Assembly: GCA_012959765.1 (NCBI GenBank)
Contig: DUCO01000003.1
Span: 1-48,711, forward strand
DNA: 48,711 nt
Direction: 5' to 3'
From: Dehalococcoidia bacterium
GTDB taxonomy: Bacteria; Chloroflexota; Dehalococcoidia; Lucifugimonadales; Lucifugimonadaceae
In this document: one piece after another, positions 1 to 8,712 of the stretch
Layout of the letters: each line of letters starts with the position of its first letter
Position numbering within the stretch: position 1 is the first letter of the stretch
Position numbers and translations under genes: made by a program
Notes under the pieces: model-generated
Told to the model about the DNA's origin: nothing
Database searches by the model: none
Seen by the model: the letters and a program-made list of their open reading frames with translations, nothing else

Positions 1-1
1 T

Positions 2-1282
2 GCCGAAATCACCGGTTCTGGCGCACAGGAACGGCTCAACCAGATTGTTTTTACCAGTTCGTTCGATTCGCTCATGAAGCGAGGACTCTTCGGAGCGAAC
101 GCCCAGCGTTTGGATCTATATTCACTTACCGGCGATCCGCTATACGCAACAAGCGGCAAAGTACCGGCACTCCAAGGTTCGATGCTGACCGCGTTTGACG
201 ATGCGGTTCACAATCAGGTGCCTTCTATCCACATGGAGCCCGACGCAGCGTCCGCGAGGCTCGGTATCGATGCCAACTTACTGCAGACCTACAAGCTGAT
301 CTGGGATCAACCACCGGGTAACGGACGAATCGCTCGCACGCTAATGGTTGCAGTGATTACCACCGACGTTGGACGCGACCTTGCCGTTGCGCACAAAAGC
401 GTTTGGATAATCGCCGGTCTGTTCAACGCAGGGATGGTTCTTGTCTTACTGGTTCTCCACTGGGCGTCGGGAAGAGCACAGCGACGTTTGGAACGCGCCA
501 ACAAGGCGCTTGCAGTTCAAAACATGGCGGTTCGAGAGTCTCGAGAGCGCATGGTGCAGGCAGCCGATAGCACCAAGCGAGCCATAGCTGAAGAGCTTCA
601 TGGCACTGTGCAATCAAAGTTATTTGCTGTTTGGATGCAGCTGTCGCAGTTCAGAGAAGCGAATATTGAGTCGGTTCCCGATCAAATCGATGAACTCGAC
701 AAGATCATTCTCGATCTCGATAACATCCGCGAAGACGACATCCGAGGTATCTCGCATCGTCTTCACCCGAGTATCATCCATGTTGGAGCTGGAGTTGGGC
801 TACGATCGCTCAGGAATTTCTACGAATCGATGATCCCGGTTGAACTTGATCCCAACGAAGGCGCTCAACTACTCGAACCAGCGGGTACATCGGTCATTCC
901 CGAAAACATCCGCCTCGGTGTCTACAGAATCGCCGAGCTTGCGATGGGTAACGTTGCCAAGCACGCGGAAGCCACGGTGTGCCAGCTTGTGTGGACCTAT
1001 GACGAGATCGACCAGTTGCTGATCATGAGCGTTACCGACGATGGCAAGGGATTCGAACCCGAGAAGCTTCGACAGACAGGCCTTGACATGGTGAATATCG
1101 GCGACTACGCCGATGCCATGAACGCCGTACTGGATATCAAGTCTCAACCCGGGGCCGGAACTCAGCGCAAACTGACTATTCCGTTCGTAAATCCCGACGC
1201 CAGAACCAGCCTTGTTGAAGCACCAGGCGAAGTCCCCAGCAGTTCCTTAGCTGAAAATGGCGAGCAGGCTTCTGCAGCCTAG
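2..1282 (+). CDS. Sensor histidine kinase, NarL/DegS-type (5'-truncated by window edge)
   Basis: The reading frame is open from the first bases of the window, so the true start lies to the left; an internal ATG at 74 is probably not the start. The visible 426 residues hold the end of an extracytoplasmic sensor region, one membrane helix (core IIAGLFNAGMVLVLLVLHW, about residues 136-154), a short linker helix, and a HisKA_3-like dimerisation segment with the likely phospho-acceptor His in AEELHGTVQSKL. A HATPase_c domain follows, with the N-box Asn in MGNVAKHAEA and the G1 box VTDDGKGFEPEKL. This layout is typical of kinases that phosphorylate NarL/LuxR-type regulators. The next gene downstream encodes a receiver domain, its probable partner. 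The C-terminal tail (about 35 residues) is low-complexity. The signal sensed cannot be read from the fragment. Confidence 0.87.
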   Translation, partial: AEITGSGAQERLNQIVFTSSFDSLMKRGLFGANAQRLDLYSLTGDPLYATSGKVPALQGSMLTAFDDAVHNQVPSIHMEPDAASARLGIDANLLQTYKLIWDQPPGNGRIARTLMVAVITTDVGRDLAVAHKSVWIIAGLFNAGMVLVLLVLHWASGRAQRRLERANKALAVQNMAVRESRERMVQAADSTKRAIAEELHGTVQSKLFAVWMQLSQFREANIESVPDQIDELDKIILDLDNIREDDIRGISHRLHPSIIHVGAGVGLRSLRNFYESMIPVELDPNEGAQLLEPAGTSVIPENIRLGVYRIAELAMGNVAKHAEATVCQLVWTYDEIDQLLIMSVTDDGKGFEPEKLRQTGLDMVNIGDYADAMNAVLDIKSQPGAGTQRKLTIPFVNPDARTSLVEAPGEVPSSSLAENGEQASAA

Positions 1283-1411
1283 GTTGCGGTGGGCACCTAA
1301 CGCCAAACGCGCATATTCCCTCAGGGTTGGTTAAACCATCGGCTATTCATTTGGGCCTCTGGTGTTCGTAATATCAAATAAGATCAATTCGAACAGACCT
1401 GAGAGCGAACC

Positions 1412-1792
1412 ATGTACCGAGTTCTATTAATAGACGACCAGCCGATTTTCCGTGACATTATCCGAGCCATGCTCGATAAGGCCGGCGGGTTCGAGGTTGT
1501 AGCCGAACGAGAAGATGGTGCATTCGCAGCCAACACGTACCAGGAGATCCTGCCCGACGCAGTGATCATGGATGTCCAGATGCCGCAGATGAACGGCTTC
1601 GAGGCGGTTGGCACTATTCTCGGAGAAGATCCGCAGGCTGTAATTGTTCTAACTTCGATGAAGCAGGACGACGAATACGAGCGACTGGCCCACGAAGCCG
1701 GAGCCGCCGCGTTCTACCCCAAGAGGCACCTGAACATCGAGGTTGTGCGCGATCTTATCGAGAAGCGTCACCAGCAGGTTATGGCTGCTTAG
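1412..1792 (+). CDS. Receiver-only response regulator
   Basis: This 126-residue protein is a single CheY-like receiver domain. The acidic pair D8/D9, phospho-acceptor D54 in AVIMDVQMPQMNG, T81 and K104 (in FYPKRHL) are all in place, so phosphorylation should work. No DNA-binding or enzymatic output domain follows, unlike the LuxR-family partners usual for this kinase class. It sits 129 bp behind the histidine kinase on the same strand and is most simply its phosphorylation target, acting by protein-protein contact or as a phosphate shuttle. The start ATG has only a weak GAGAG upstream. Its 3' end overlaps the convergent transporter gene by 14 bp. Confidence 0.85.
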   Translation: MYRVLLIDDQPIFRDIIRAMLDKAGGFEVVAEREDGAFAANTYQEILPDAVIMDVQMPQMNGFEAVGTILGEDPQAVIVLTSMKQDDEYERLAHEAGAAAFYPKRHLNIEVVRDLIEKRHQQVMAA

Positions 1793-2756
1793 TAGTTTTT
1801 GGTTTCGACCGTCTTTGAGCAAGCGCTGAACCTACCACGACCAGCACTGCCCCAACGTATAGCTCGCCGCCAATCGATTCGCCAAGTATCCACCAGCTAA
1901 GCAGCACGCCGAATATAGGCTGGCTCAGCGAGATAACGGTTACTCTCGATGGCAAATATCGCTTCAACAACCATGTTTGGCCAATAAATCCGAGACCGGC
2001 AATTAGCACACCGGTGTAGAACAGGGCGATTACCAGCCGGCCCGTAACGTTGAACGCTTCGTTCGATTCGAATATCAGGCTTGCGATCACGAATGTGACG
2101 ATCCCAAACACGCTCTGAGCCATCAGCAACTTGTGCTGTGCAATTCCCTGGCCAAGCTGCGATAGAAACACCTGCCGACCGCCGAGCAATATCGCTGAGC
2201 CGAGTAACAGCAGGTCGCCGATCAGGAAATCGGAACTCGAATCGGCGAAGCCTTTGTAGAACACGGCCACAATGCCGGAATATGCAACAAGGGTTCCGAG
2301 TGTTCGTGAGCGTGACATTCGGTCGCCCGGAACGAAGAAGTGGGCGAATACGCCGGTCCACAACGGGAACGTAGTCGTTACGACAACGGCGTGACCCGCA
2401 GTCGTATAGTCCTGCCCGACGTTCATAAAAGCCAGCTGAACTGTGAACAAAATCCCCAGCAATATGAGCGGGACCCATTCGTGGCGAAGAATTTTGAACG
2501 ACTGTCTGGTTGCAATGGCGTAGACGAGAACGACTATCGCGCCAAGAATAAATCGCAGGTAGCCGAGACGTAGTGGCCCGGAATCTTCGAGTCCAGCCTT
2601 GGTAGCAACGGGGTTTCCGGCCCACATCGTGGAAAGAAGCAGGCCAAGTGCGCCAGCTTTCAGCGATAGCGGGCGACGGGCGTTTGCTTCGGGAGCGAGT
2701 GCAGCGCTCTCTTTAGCCAAATCTAAAGGATCTTCAGGTGAAGAAGTTCTGGTCAT
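1779..2756 (-). CDS. EamA/DMT-family transporter (RhaT/YdcZ-like)
   Basis: The 325-residue protein has a hydrophilic N-terminal tail of about 30 residues and then about ten hydrophobic helices in two repeated halves of five, the drug/metabolite transporter architecture. The first helix carries the STMWAGNPVATKAGLED signature of EamA domains, and the second half has ISLSQPIFGVLLSWWILGE, the conserved end of the second EamA repeat. These proteins sit in the inner membrane and mostly export amino acids or metabolites. It lies 6 bp behind the serine hydrolase gene, so the two are probably cotranscribed with the aminotransferase; export or uptake of an amino acid or peptide product is a reasonable inference, not shown by sequence. 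Confidence 0.87.
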   Translation of the reverse strand: MTRTSSPEDPLDLAKESAALAPEANARRPLSLKAGALGLLLSTMWAGNPVATKAGLEDSGPLRLGYLRFILGAIVVLVYAIATRQSFKILRHEWVPLILLGILFTVQLAFMNVGQDYTTAGHAVVVTTTFPLWTGVFAHFFVPGDRMSRSRTLGTLVAYSGIVAVFYKGFADSSSDFLIGDLLLLGSAILLGGRQVFLSQLGQGIAQHKLLMAQSVFGIVTFVIASLIFESNEAFNVTGRLVIALFYTGVLIAGLGFIGQTWLLKRYLPSRVTVISLSQPIFGVLLSWWILGESIGGELYVGAVLVVVGSALAQRRSKPKTTKQP

Positions 2757-2762
2757 GTACAG

Positions 2763-3911
2763 CTATCGACCGGACACTGCTTCGGTGGCCAGATTGACAA
2801 CACCCGGGACATCTTCACACCAGCGGGTAACGACGACGAGGTTCTTCTCGGGATCGATCACAATGGCGTTTCCGCCAGCGCCTGAAGCTACGAACGTCGA
2901 TTCAGATGCCTGGCTACCGCGCTGACCCGTGTTGAGCCACCACATGTATCCGTATTGGGGGTTCTGTTCAGATGGAACCGTCATCATGTCGATCCACTTT
3001 TCCGAGATGATCTGGCGATCGCCCCAGCGTCCACGGTTAAGGTAAAGCATGCCGAAACGGGCGTGATCAAGCGTATTTACCCAGAGACCGCCGCCCCAGT
3101 GGGCTCCACCGGACACCGCTTCGGTCACAAGACCATCGATATTCACCGTTGAGTGCTCGCCGTAGCCGTGCCATATCCATGTGTCCGAACCACCGATCGC
3201 GTTCATGACTTCTCGCTTGAGAACGCCTGGAAGCGGTTCGCCCCACACTGCGAGCAACGCAAGTGCCGTTCGATTGACTCGAACGTCGTTATATTCGAAG
3301 TGCCCGCCGGGGGCTTTTCGCTCCTTACGGCCGTTTCCGCCATCTTCACCCGTGCCATCAGACGCCAGGCTTCTGTTCCAGTCGACAACATCGGGCTTTG
3401 TGTAGAGCGTGCCCTCCCACTCGGAGGACTGCTGAAGCAGATGCTCCCACGTAACACTGCGGTTCTGGTCGGTATCAAACCCATCGACCGGCTCCCCGGT
3501 GGCGTGCATCGTGATCGACTTGCCAGCTTCGTAGTCGATAACGGGGTCTGACGTGCTTTTGATCATGCCTCTGTCGAATGCCAATCCAGCCATAGTCGCG
3601 ACGTAGCTCTTCGTGGCGCTAAACGTGAGGTCGACACGATTGATATCGCCCCATTCAGCAACGATGTAACCATCTTTGACCACGACCCCAGCAGGACCAC
3701 CACGATCCTTGTACGGACCGAGCTTTGTTGCCAACTCAGGAGCATCGTCACCAACCCTGCCGTGTTCTATGTCGATAGGCCACTTTATTTCGTTGTCTTT
3801 GGCGAACTGAACAGCCTTGTCGAGAATCGACTGGTCAACACCCAGTGAAGCGGCGTCTTTTCGTTCCCATACACCCTTTGGTGGCAGGTACAGGTCGTTT
3901 TTAATCGTCAA
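2763..3911 (-). CDS. Beta-lactamase-fold serine hydrolase (class C / D-aminopeptidase-esterase family)
   Basis: The 382-residue protein carries the SxxK nucleophile motif (S98-A-T-K101 in LTFSATKSYVATMAG) of the penicillin-binding-protein/class C beta-lactamase superfamily, and a YND motif (HFEYNDVRVNR, around residue 205) at the position of the usual YxN. A C-terminal Gly-rich strand (ASGAGGNAIVIDPEKN) fits the KTG-like element. No signal peptide is visible, so it is probably cytoplasmic, more like the esterases and D-amino-acid amidases/peptidases of this fold than a secreted beta-lactamase. The start appears to be TTG, 12 bp after the aminotransferase stop codon, implying cotranscription. 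The substrate is unknown; the aminotransferase neighbour suggests an amino-acid ester, amide or dipeptide. Confidence 0.85.
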   Translation of the reverse strand: MTIKNDLYLPPKGVWERKDAASLGVDQSILDKAVQFAKDNEIKWPIDIEHGRVGDDAPELATKLGPYKDRGGPAGVVVKDGYIVAEWGDINRVDLTFSATKSYVATMAGLAFDRGMIKSTSDPVIDYEAGKSITMHATGEPVDGFDTDQNRSVTWEHLLQQSSEWEGTLYTKPDVVDWNRSLASDGTGEDGGNGRKERKAPGGHFEYNDVRVNRTALALLAVWGEPLPGVLKREVMNAIGGSDTWIWHGYGEHSTVNIDGLVTEAVSGGAHWGGGLWVNTLDHARFGMLYLNRGRWGDRQIISEKWIDMMTVPSEQNPQYGYMWWLNTGQRGSQASESTFVASGAGGNAIVIDPEKNLVVVTRWCEDVPGVVNLATEAVSGR

Positions 3912-3923
3912 ATTAGTGTTCGC

Positions 3924-4859
3924 CTAGTCCTCTAGCCGTTTCAGGTACTGACCCAGCCAGTCGTACTCAACGAAATCAACATATTCGTCCATCAGAGCCT
4001 TGGTGATTGGGCCGGCTGCCGATCCGTCGCCGATCTGGCGACCCTGGAACGATCGAACTCCGCAGATGCACAGCGAAGTTGAAGTCAAGAAGATTTCATC
4101 GGCTGTCATCGCATCGAAAAGATCGATGTCCTTGGTCACGACCGGAACGTCGATTCGTTCGGCCATCTCGATTGCCGTTTCACGAGAGATTCCGCCGAGA
4201 ACGTACTGTTCCTGCGGGGTGTAGATAACACCGTCTTTGATCGTGAATATGTTCGATCCGATGCCTTCGGTTAGGAATCCACGGGTGTCGAGAAGAATCG
4301 CCCACGCCTCGGGATCCTGTGCCTTGGCTTCCATATCGGCCATGATCAGGTTGAGGTAGTTGTGCGACTTCGCACGAGGGCTCAGCGACTCGGGCGGAGT
4401 ACGGCGAACTGAAGGCACGAGTACGTCCATGCCGTCTTTGTAGAGCCGAGCTCGTGGTTTCAGGGGCAGCGGTGCGCACTCGATGATCACGTTCGGGCCA
4501 CCTGCGGTCTCCCACATGTCGCCTCCAACAAGGTCGACACCACGAGAAACTCGCTGCCCAACCCAGAAGTCGTCGTCAGGTCCTAGAAGGTGCAGATTGG
4601 CCTCCAGCACCTCGCGGGACTTTGCGACCATCTCTGCTTCGGTCATTCCGGGATCGATGTCGACGTACTTGAGCGAGTTGTAGAAACGGCTTATGTGAGC
4701 CTCAAGCTTGAAAATCTTGTGGCCAAACGTTCGGGTCATGTCGAACACGGCATCGCCGTACTTGAAGCCCCGGTCCCTGAAAGGCACTTTGACTTCGGAT
4801 TCGGGGATTATTTCGCCGTTGAAGTAGGCGACTCGTTCGCCTGTTCGTGTAGTAGTCAT
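3924..4859 (-). CDS. Class IV aminotransferase (branched-chain / D-amino-acid aminotransferase fold)
   Basis: The 311-residue protein matches PLP-dependent fold-type IV enzymes. It opens with the family strand VAYFNGEIIPESEVKVPF, followed by RGFKYGDAVFDMTRTF; the Schiff-base Lys is in SPRAKSHNYLNLI (about residue 163), and the cofactor-phosphate region is FLTEGIGSNIFTIKDG. The same fold covers branched-chain L-aminotransferase, D-amino-acid aminotransferase and aminodeoxychorismate lyase, and sequence alone does not separate these here. There is an AAGGAT ribosome-binding site before the ATG. It is the first gene of a likely three-gene unit with the serine hydrolase and EamA transporter. An isolated position away from ilv genes argues for a catabolic or D-specific role, which is an inference. 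Confidence 0.88.
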   Translation of the reverse strand: MTTTRTGERVAYFNGEIIPESEVKVPFRDRGFKYGDAVFDMTRTFGHKIFKLEAHISRFYNSLKYVDIDPGMTEAEMVAKSREVLEANLHLLGPDDDFWVGQRVSRGVDLVGGDMWETAGGPNVIIECAPLPLKPRARLYKDGMDVLVPSVRRTPPESLSPRAKSHNYLNLIMADMEAKAQDPEAWAILLDTRGFLTEGIGSNIFTIKDGVIYTPQEQYVLGGISRETAIEMAERIDVPVVTKDIDLFDAMTADEIFLTSTSLCICGVRSFQGRQIGDGSAAGPITKALMDEYVDFVEYDWLGQYLKRLED

Positions 4860-5150
4860 TTCGTTACATCCTTACGTTTCAGTTCAGCATATGAGTACTG
4901 AAGTTCGTTATCTGGACGTTTACCGATTCTTCAAAGCAGAGCTTCGACCGCGGACGCCTCACGTATCGCCATCCACCGTTGTTTTGGCGGGGCAGCGCGA
5001 TGCTACGCCTCACACGCGTGTGCGTATAGTTCCACTTAGTAGTCGTTTTGTGAATCGTCCGGGTCGCATCGACTCAATCTACACTTCTGAGCGAATTCGC
5101 CCAAATTAAACACGAGACCGGGAATTTGGTAATTGGCGGCCCGAGGGGGT
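4860..5150. other. Intergenic region upstream of the aminotransferase unit
   Basis: About 290 bp between two minus-strand genes. A 72-codon plus-strand open frame (4891-5109) is present but has no ribosome-binding site, recognisable domain or neighbour support and is not called. A GGTTCAAATC string near 5148 resembles a tRNA T-loop, but no cloverleaf can be drawn. The promoter of the aminotransferase unit should lie here. Confidence 0.5.
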
Positions 5151-5888
5151 TCAAATCTCACTGGTGAGTTCGTAAACCCGGTACGACCATGCATTTCGAA
5201 CGGCATCGTCGAGCGCCTTTCGACCGGGTTGATCAACTGGCAATCGATTCGGCAACGCCCTGTCACCCAGCCCTTCAGGCAGCTTCACCCGCTTCAAGAA
5301 CTGGCCAAGCACCACCCTGTCGCCACCGAGCGCAAGAAATTCCAGTTCGCCCGGGTAGTCCCTGAATCGCGCACTCGCAGCTTCGCCAGCCTGATCAAAA
5401 AGCTCTCGAATCCACTTCTCACGACCCCGCCTGAATCGGTTCGAGGATTGCCCGCCCTTGCGGTGTTGATTCTTGACGTATCGGCTGCCGGTTTTGGTTA
5501 CGACCAGTTTGCCATCTTCGGCAATCGCAACGGCCCAATGACCCAGACGCAGCAGGATGATCGCAATCGTGTGGTGCACGGAAATGAACGACCGTAGTTC
5601 ACTAAATGAGTTCGACTCCGCTGGTTCGACAATAGGAAACGGCGGCAGCAAGGCAAGTCGAGGTTCCAATTTTGAAGGTGCAACCAAAGCACTGATCAGG
5701 ATGATGCCGTTGTCGGAATCTTGAGCAGATCTGGGTAGCGATCCCCACTCCTCGCCCAGCAAATATCCGGTTGGAATTAGTTCGGTAACGAACTCTGCAC
5801 CCGCTTCGATTTCGAAATCGATCAGTCGTTCCAGCAAAACGGAACGATGAGTGAGATTCGGGTCAGTTGCGACAAGCTCGGTAGGCAC
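5151..5888 (-). CDS. VLRF1-like (acVLRF1) release-factor-type peptidyl-tRNA hydrolase
   Basis: The 245-residue protein shows the hallmark of the Actinobacteria/Chloroflexi VLRF1 family. A strand ending in GKLVVTKTGSRYVKN leads into the basic glycine-rich loop KGGQSSNRFRRGREK (residues 144-158, GGQ at 145-147), then a long helix and a strand-turn LEFLALGGDRVVLGQFL. VLRF1 proteins are relatives of eRF1 and Vms1 in which this loop releases nascent chains from tRNA on stalled or split ribosomes; the expected site of action is the 50S subunit. The start is GTG. It is a single gene, with no other quality-control factor nearby. Identification rests on remembered family motifs; the actinobacterial form usually has GGWSxxRF, so GGQ is a notable variant. 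Confidence 0.75.
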   Translation of the reverse strand: MPTELVATDPNLTHRSVLLERLIDFEIEAGAEFVTELIPTGYLLGEEWGSLPRSAQDSDNGIILISALVAPSKLEPRLALLPPFPIVEPAESNSFSELRSFISVHHTIAIILLRLGHWAVAIAEDGKLVVTKTGSRYVKNQHRKGGQSSNRFRRGREKWIRELFDQAGEAASARFRDYPGELEFLALGGDRVVLGQFLKRVKLPEGLGDRALPNRLPVDQPGRKALDDAVRNAWSYRVYELTSEI

Positions 5889-6078
5889 GCCAGGTGACTT
5901 TCTGTGTGAGGTGAGACGGGTTCAGCTTATACGTGCCCACTGTCGTGCTGACCTTGCCTGCCCAGAAGTAATCGGCGATTCAGTATCTGTGCCAAGCGGA
6001 TTCAACTGGTTGCTTCGAACGCAGCGCACAGCGCCCCCCCCCAGATCCTTCGATTCCGATGACTCCACTCGGGAAATG

Positions 6079-6100
6079 AATAAGCCACCAGTGGCTTATT
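6079..6100 (-). terminator. Hairpin at the 3' end of enolase-superfamily gene 1
   Basis: A perfect inverted repeat (arms AATAAGCCAC / GTGGCTTATT, 10 bp, 2-nt centre) overlaps the stop codon of the minus-strand enolase-superfamily gene. On that strand it is followed by an AT-rich stretch (TTATTCATTT). It could end transcription there, although the T-tract is weak and the stem includes the stop codon. Confidence 0.5.
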
Positions 6101-7283
6101 CGGTCCAGGCACGGCCTCGCATTGCAATTGCAACCGGGTCAACCCTGCCGCCAAGTCCGAATCCGTCCGGCAGCGTCAAAAATCCATCCTCGATGGTCTC
6201 GAACGGCTCGAGGACCTCGTGACGCCAATCGGCTTCATAAACGGCATGTTCAAGCGGGATTGTGGCTCCAAATGCAGCTGTGGCGTGTGCGGAGGCGAGA
6301 AGCGACAGCGGTCCGGAAGGACAGTGCATCGAAACTGATCCTTCCCATCGCGGTTCGAGCTCTCGCCCGATTAGATACGCCTCAACCGGGCCGCCACAGT
6401 GCTTCACGTCCGGCATTACGACATCAAGTACGTCGTCTTCCATCAGCTTCTTGAAGAGTGCAACGCCATAGCCCATTTCGGCGCCAGCAATCGTCATTTC
6501 CGCCTTATCACGGATTTTACGAAGATCATCGGTGTTCTCGATCGGGTTGACAGGCTCTTCGTACCAGCCAACACCGGCCTCTCGAAGTCGAGGTTCGAGC
6601 GCAAGTGCAGATTCGAGGTCGAAGCGGGAGTGGCAATCGACCAGCAGTGTTCGATCCGGGCCAATCACGGCCTTCGCCGCAAGAATGCGGTCGAGTCCCA
6701 TTTCGGCTTCTCGTGGTAGTCCCGAATTGCTGAACGGCGCCCGGCACTCGTCGAACGGGGCGCACTTGGCGGTAGTAAATCCGGCTTCCATCGCGCGCTC
6801 TGCCATCTCGGCGAAGCCCTCTGGCGATCTGTCGTTCGGGCCATCGAAAGTTGGCTTTAACGCCCGGTTGATGTTCGAGTAGAGCTGAACTTTGCGATCA
6901 GCCTTTCCATCGTGGTCGTGGATCGCTCGCAGATAGTCGACAAGCGGTAACTGGGCTACTTGCGCCAGGGCATCGGCAATTGCGCACCTCAGGCCGCTCA
7001 CGGCAGTCGCCAACGGTCGATAGGTCTCCAACTGCTCAGCGGTGAGGTTGTTCAGCGTGATGACATCTGAATCGCTGGTGAGTTTTTGGCCTCGTAATCG
7101 ATTCGCAAGCCGTGCGACGATCGGTGAGATCGACGTTCCGAGCTGTTTATCGGTTATTTCGCCCTGTCCGACTATCCCCGATCCGTCGCTAAGCGAGAAG
7201 TGAACCCACTCGGTTTCGGGTCGTGCGCGAATCGCGCTAAAACTTAGCTCAGTTGGTGTGAACCACTCGCCTGTGACTGGCAA
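6096..7283 (-). CDS. Enolase-superfamily protein 1 (mandelate racemase/muconate lactonizing-like)
   Basis: About 395 residues. An N-terminal capping domain is followed by a (beta/alpha)7-beta barrel: GFTTAKCAPFD (second strand, with the catalytic Lys position), LLVDCHSRFD (first metal ligand Asp), WYEEPVNPIEN (second ligand Glu), IAGAEMGYGV (third ligand Glu) and SMHCPSGPLSLLAS, placing a His at the end of a late strand as in the galactonate/gluconate dehydratase-like group. The likely reaction is dehydration of an acid sugar. A longer frame from 7424 would overlap the upstream oxidoreductase by 104 bp with a Ser/Thr-rich stretch that resembles no enolase. I chose TTG at 7283 because GGAGA lies 9 nt before it. 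It is the second gene of a pair with the Gfo/Idh protein. Confidence 0.85.
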   Translation of the reverse strand: MPVTGEWFTPTELSFSAIRARPETEWVHFSLSDGSGIVGQGEITDKQLGTSISPIVARLANRLRGQKLTSDSDVITLNNLTAEQLETYRPLATAVSGLRCAIADALAQVAQLPLVDYLRAIHDHDGKADRKVQLYSNINRALKPTFDGPNDRSPEGFAEMAERAMEAGFTTAKCAPFDECRAPFSNSGLPREAEMGLDRILAAKAVIGPDRTLLVDCHSRFDLESALALEPRLREAGVGWYEEPVNPIENTDDLRKIRDKAEMTIAGAEMGYGVALFKKLMEDDVLDVVMPDVKHCGGPVEAYLIGRELEPRWEGSVSMHCPSGPLSLLASAHATAAFGATIPLEHAVYEADWRHEVLEPFETIEDGFLTLPDGFGLGGRVDPVAIAMRGRAWTE

Positions 7284-7320
7284 AAACTTATCTCTCCGGG
7301 TGCGTTTTACTGGGGTTGGG

Positions 7321-8493
7321 TTACCTGTTCGGGTTGACCCGGTACCTAGCATACTTGTCGTCGTTGATGAACTCGTCGATGACGATCTTGTCGCCATCGA
7401 GGTCATTCGAAATGTTCGCGGCAAGTACTGCAGCCAGCGAGTTGATCGACGAGTTGAACGAGTTCAGTCGGTTCTCGGGCTTGCTTTCAACGATCGAGCT
7501 GGCGAACGCCTGGCCAATCGCACGAGTGCTTTCTTTACCCATCGCAGTAGTGTGCGGGCCTTTTGAGATGACTTTGCGAACCTGATCGATTGTCGGGTTG
7601 TTCTCCGGTGGCCAGTCGCCATCAAACGTGTAGTCGACGAAATCGTCTTCGAGTTTGATCGTGCCGTGGGTGTGAATGATGACGTCGAATCGACCGCCGT
7701 AGTAAGAGCGTGCCGGCTTCGTGAAGATGATGTTGGTGACTCCGCCCTTCTTCATGCCGTAAGTCACGGTGTATGCAATCGGGTTGTCGCCCTCGGCTTC
7801 GTGCAGTTCGGCGGGCCGATCGGTGTAGGTCGCTCGAACCCAGTCGACATCGTCGTCTGTCCAGTAACGCATGATGTCGGTCTGGTGAATACCGGCTTCG
7901 ACGATGGATGTGCCCGACCATGCCTTGTTGGCCGTCCACACACGGTTTGCGGGTCCACCTTGTTCTTCAGTGTGGGTGTGCTTTACGCCGTGACCTTCGA
8001 CCGCACCTTCGGCGATCATCGTCATGGCTGCGACCCATTTGTCACTCAGGTAGTTGCGGATATCGGTGTAGCCACGGTCGTGTCGCATCTGGAATCCAAC
8101 GGTGCTTGGCACACCAGCCTTCGTGATGGCGATGTCTTGCGAAATGATGTCGTCCAGAAAGAGTGACTGCGGTTTTTCGGCGAGTATGGCGATTCCGCGC
8201 CCGGCGGCTCGTTCGATTTCGCCCTTGTGCTGGTTTGGCGGGATTACGAACCAGATGGCGTCGACAAGTCCCGATTCGATCATGGCGTCGGCTGAATCAA
8301 ACATCTTGATGCCGTTCGACGAGTAGCCCTCTACGAAGCGATTGATCTTGCTGTCTTCGAGGTTCTCGGGGTACGGGTCTGCGAGTGCGGTGATCTGGAC
8401 GATCTCGTCCGACTGCATGTTTGTCAGCGCTTGTACGTGCTGAAGTCCACGTTGGCCAACGCCAACCAATCCGACGCGCAGAGGTCCTGCCAT
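7321..8493 (-). CDS. Gfo/Idh/MocA-family NAD(P)-dependent oxidoreductase
   Basis: The protein begins MAGPLRVGLVGVGQRGLQH, a Rossmann fold with GxGxxG, followed by ALADPYPENL (end of the second strand), a stretch with IPPNQHKGEIERA and the family's ILAEKPQSLF motif carrying the conserved Lys. The C-terminal part forms the open-sheet substrate domain. I chose ATG at 8493 (390 residues) over an upstream GTG because the Rossmann strand starts right after it and AAGGAA precedes it. Such enzymes oxidise or reduce sugars, inositols or related polyols. It lies 37 bp upstream of enolase-superfamily gene 1, so a two-step sugar-acid route (oxidation, then dehydration) is plausible; the substrate is unknown. 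Confidence 0.88.
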   Translation of the reverse strand: MAGPLRVGLVGVGQRGLQHVQALTNMQSDEIVQITALADPYPENLEDSKINRFVEGYSSNGIKMFDSADAMIESGLVDAIWFVIPPNQHKGEIERAAGRGIAILAEKPQSLFLDDIISQDIAITKAGVPSTVGFQMRHDRGYTDIRNYLSDKWVAAMTMIAEGAVEGHGVKHTHTEEQGGPANRVWTANKAWSGTSIVEAGIHQTDIMRYWTDDDVDWVRATYTDRPAELHEAEGDNPIAYTVTYGMKKGGVTNIIFTKPARSYYGGRFDVIIHTHGTIKLEDDFVDYTFDGDWPPENNPTIDQVRKVISKGPHTTAMGKESTRAIGQAFASSIVESKPENRLNSFNSSINSLAAVLAANISNDLDGDKIVIDEFINDDKYARYRVNPNR

Positions 8494-8712
8494 GAGTATG
8501 TGTTCCTTGTAACCAGTTACCAATTAGGGAATGCGCAGGCACGGCGAAGTGTTTGAAACCGGCCGCATCCGCGAAAAATGCCCGCCGAGTTTATACCCGA
8601 GATCGCCTGTTCGGGTCGGACGACTCGCGCATGCGAAAAGTTATAGTAAGGTGCCGCTTTATGTGCGAGATAGCTACGGAATGACCCGGTAGTAACGAAA
8701 TGGACTGGATAG

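Noticed and set aside
4891..5109. 72-codon plus-strand open frame
   Set aside because: No ribosome-binding site, no recognisable domain, and it lies in the promoter region of the divergent aminotransferase unit.
5135..5170. GGTTCAAATC string resembling a tRNA T-arm
   Set aside because: No matching T-stem, acceptor stem or anticodon arm can be drawn on either strand; the sequence overlaps the 3' end of the VLRF1-like gene.
6034..6042. Run of nine C residues
   Set aside because: It lies in an intergenic region with no clear promoter role; phase variation is conceivable but nothing supports it, and it may be a sequencing weak point.
7284..7424. Longer N-terminus for enolase-superfamily protein 1
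   Set aside because: It overlaps the upstream oxidoreductase by 104 bp, is Ser/Thr/Arg-rich and lacks family sequence; TTG 7283 has a ribosome-binding site.
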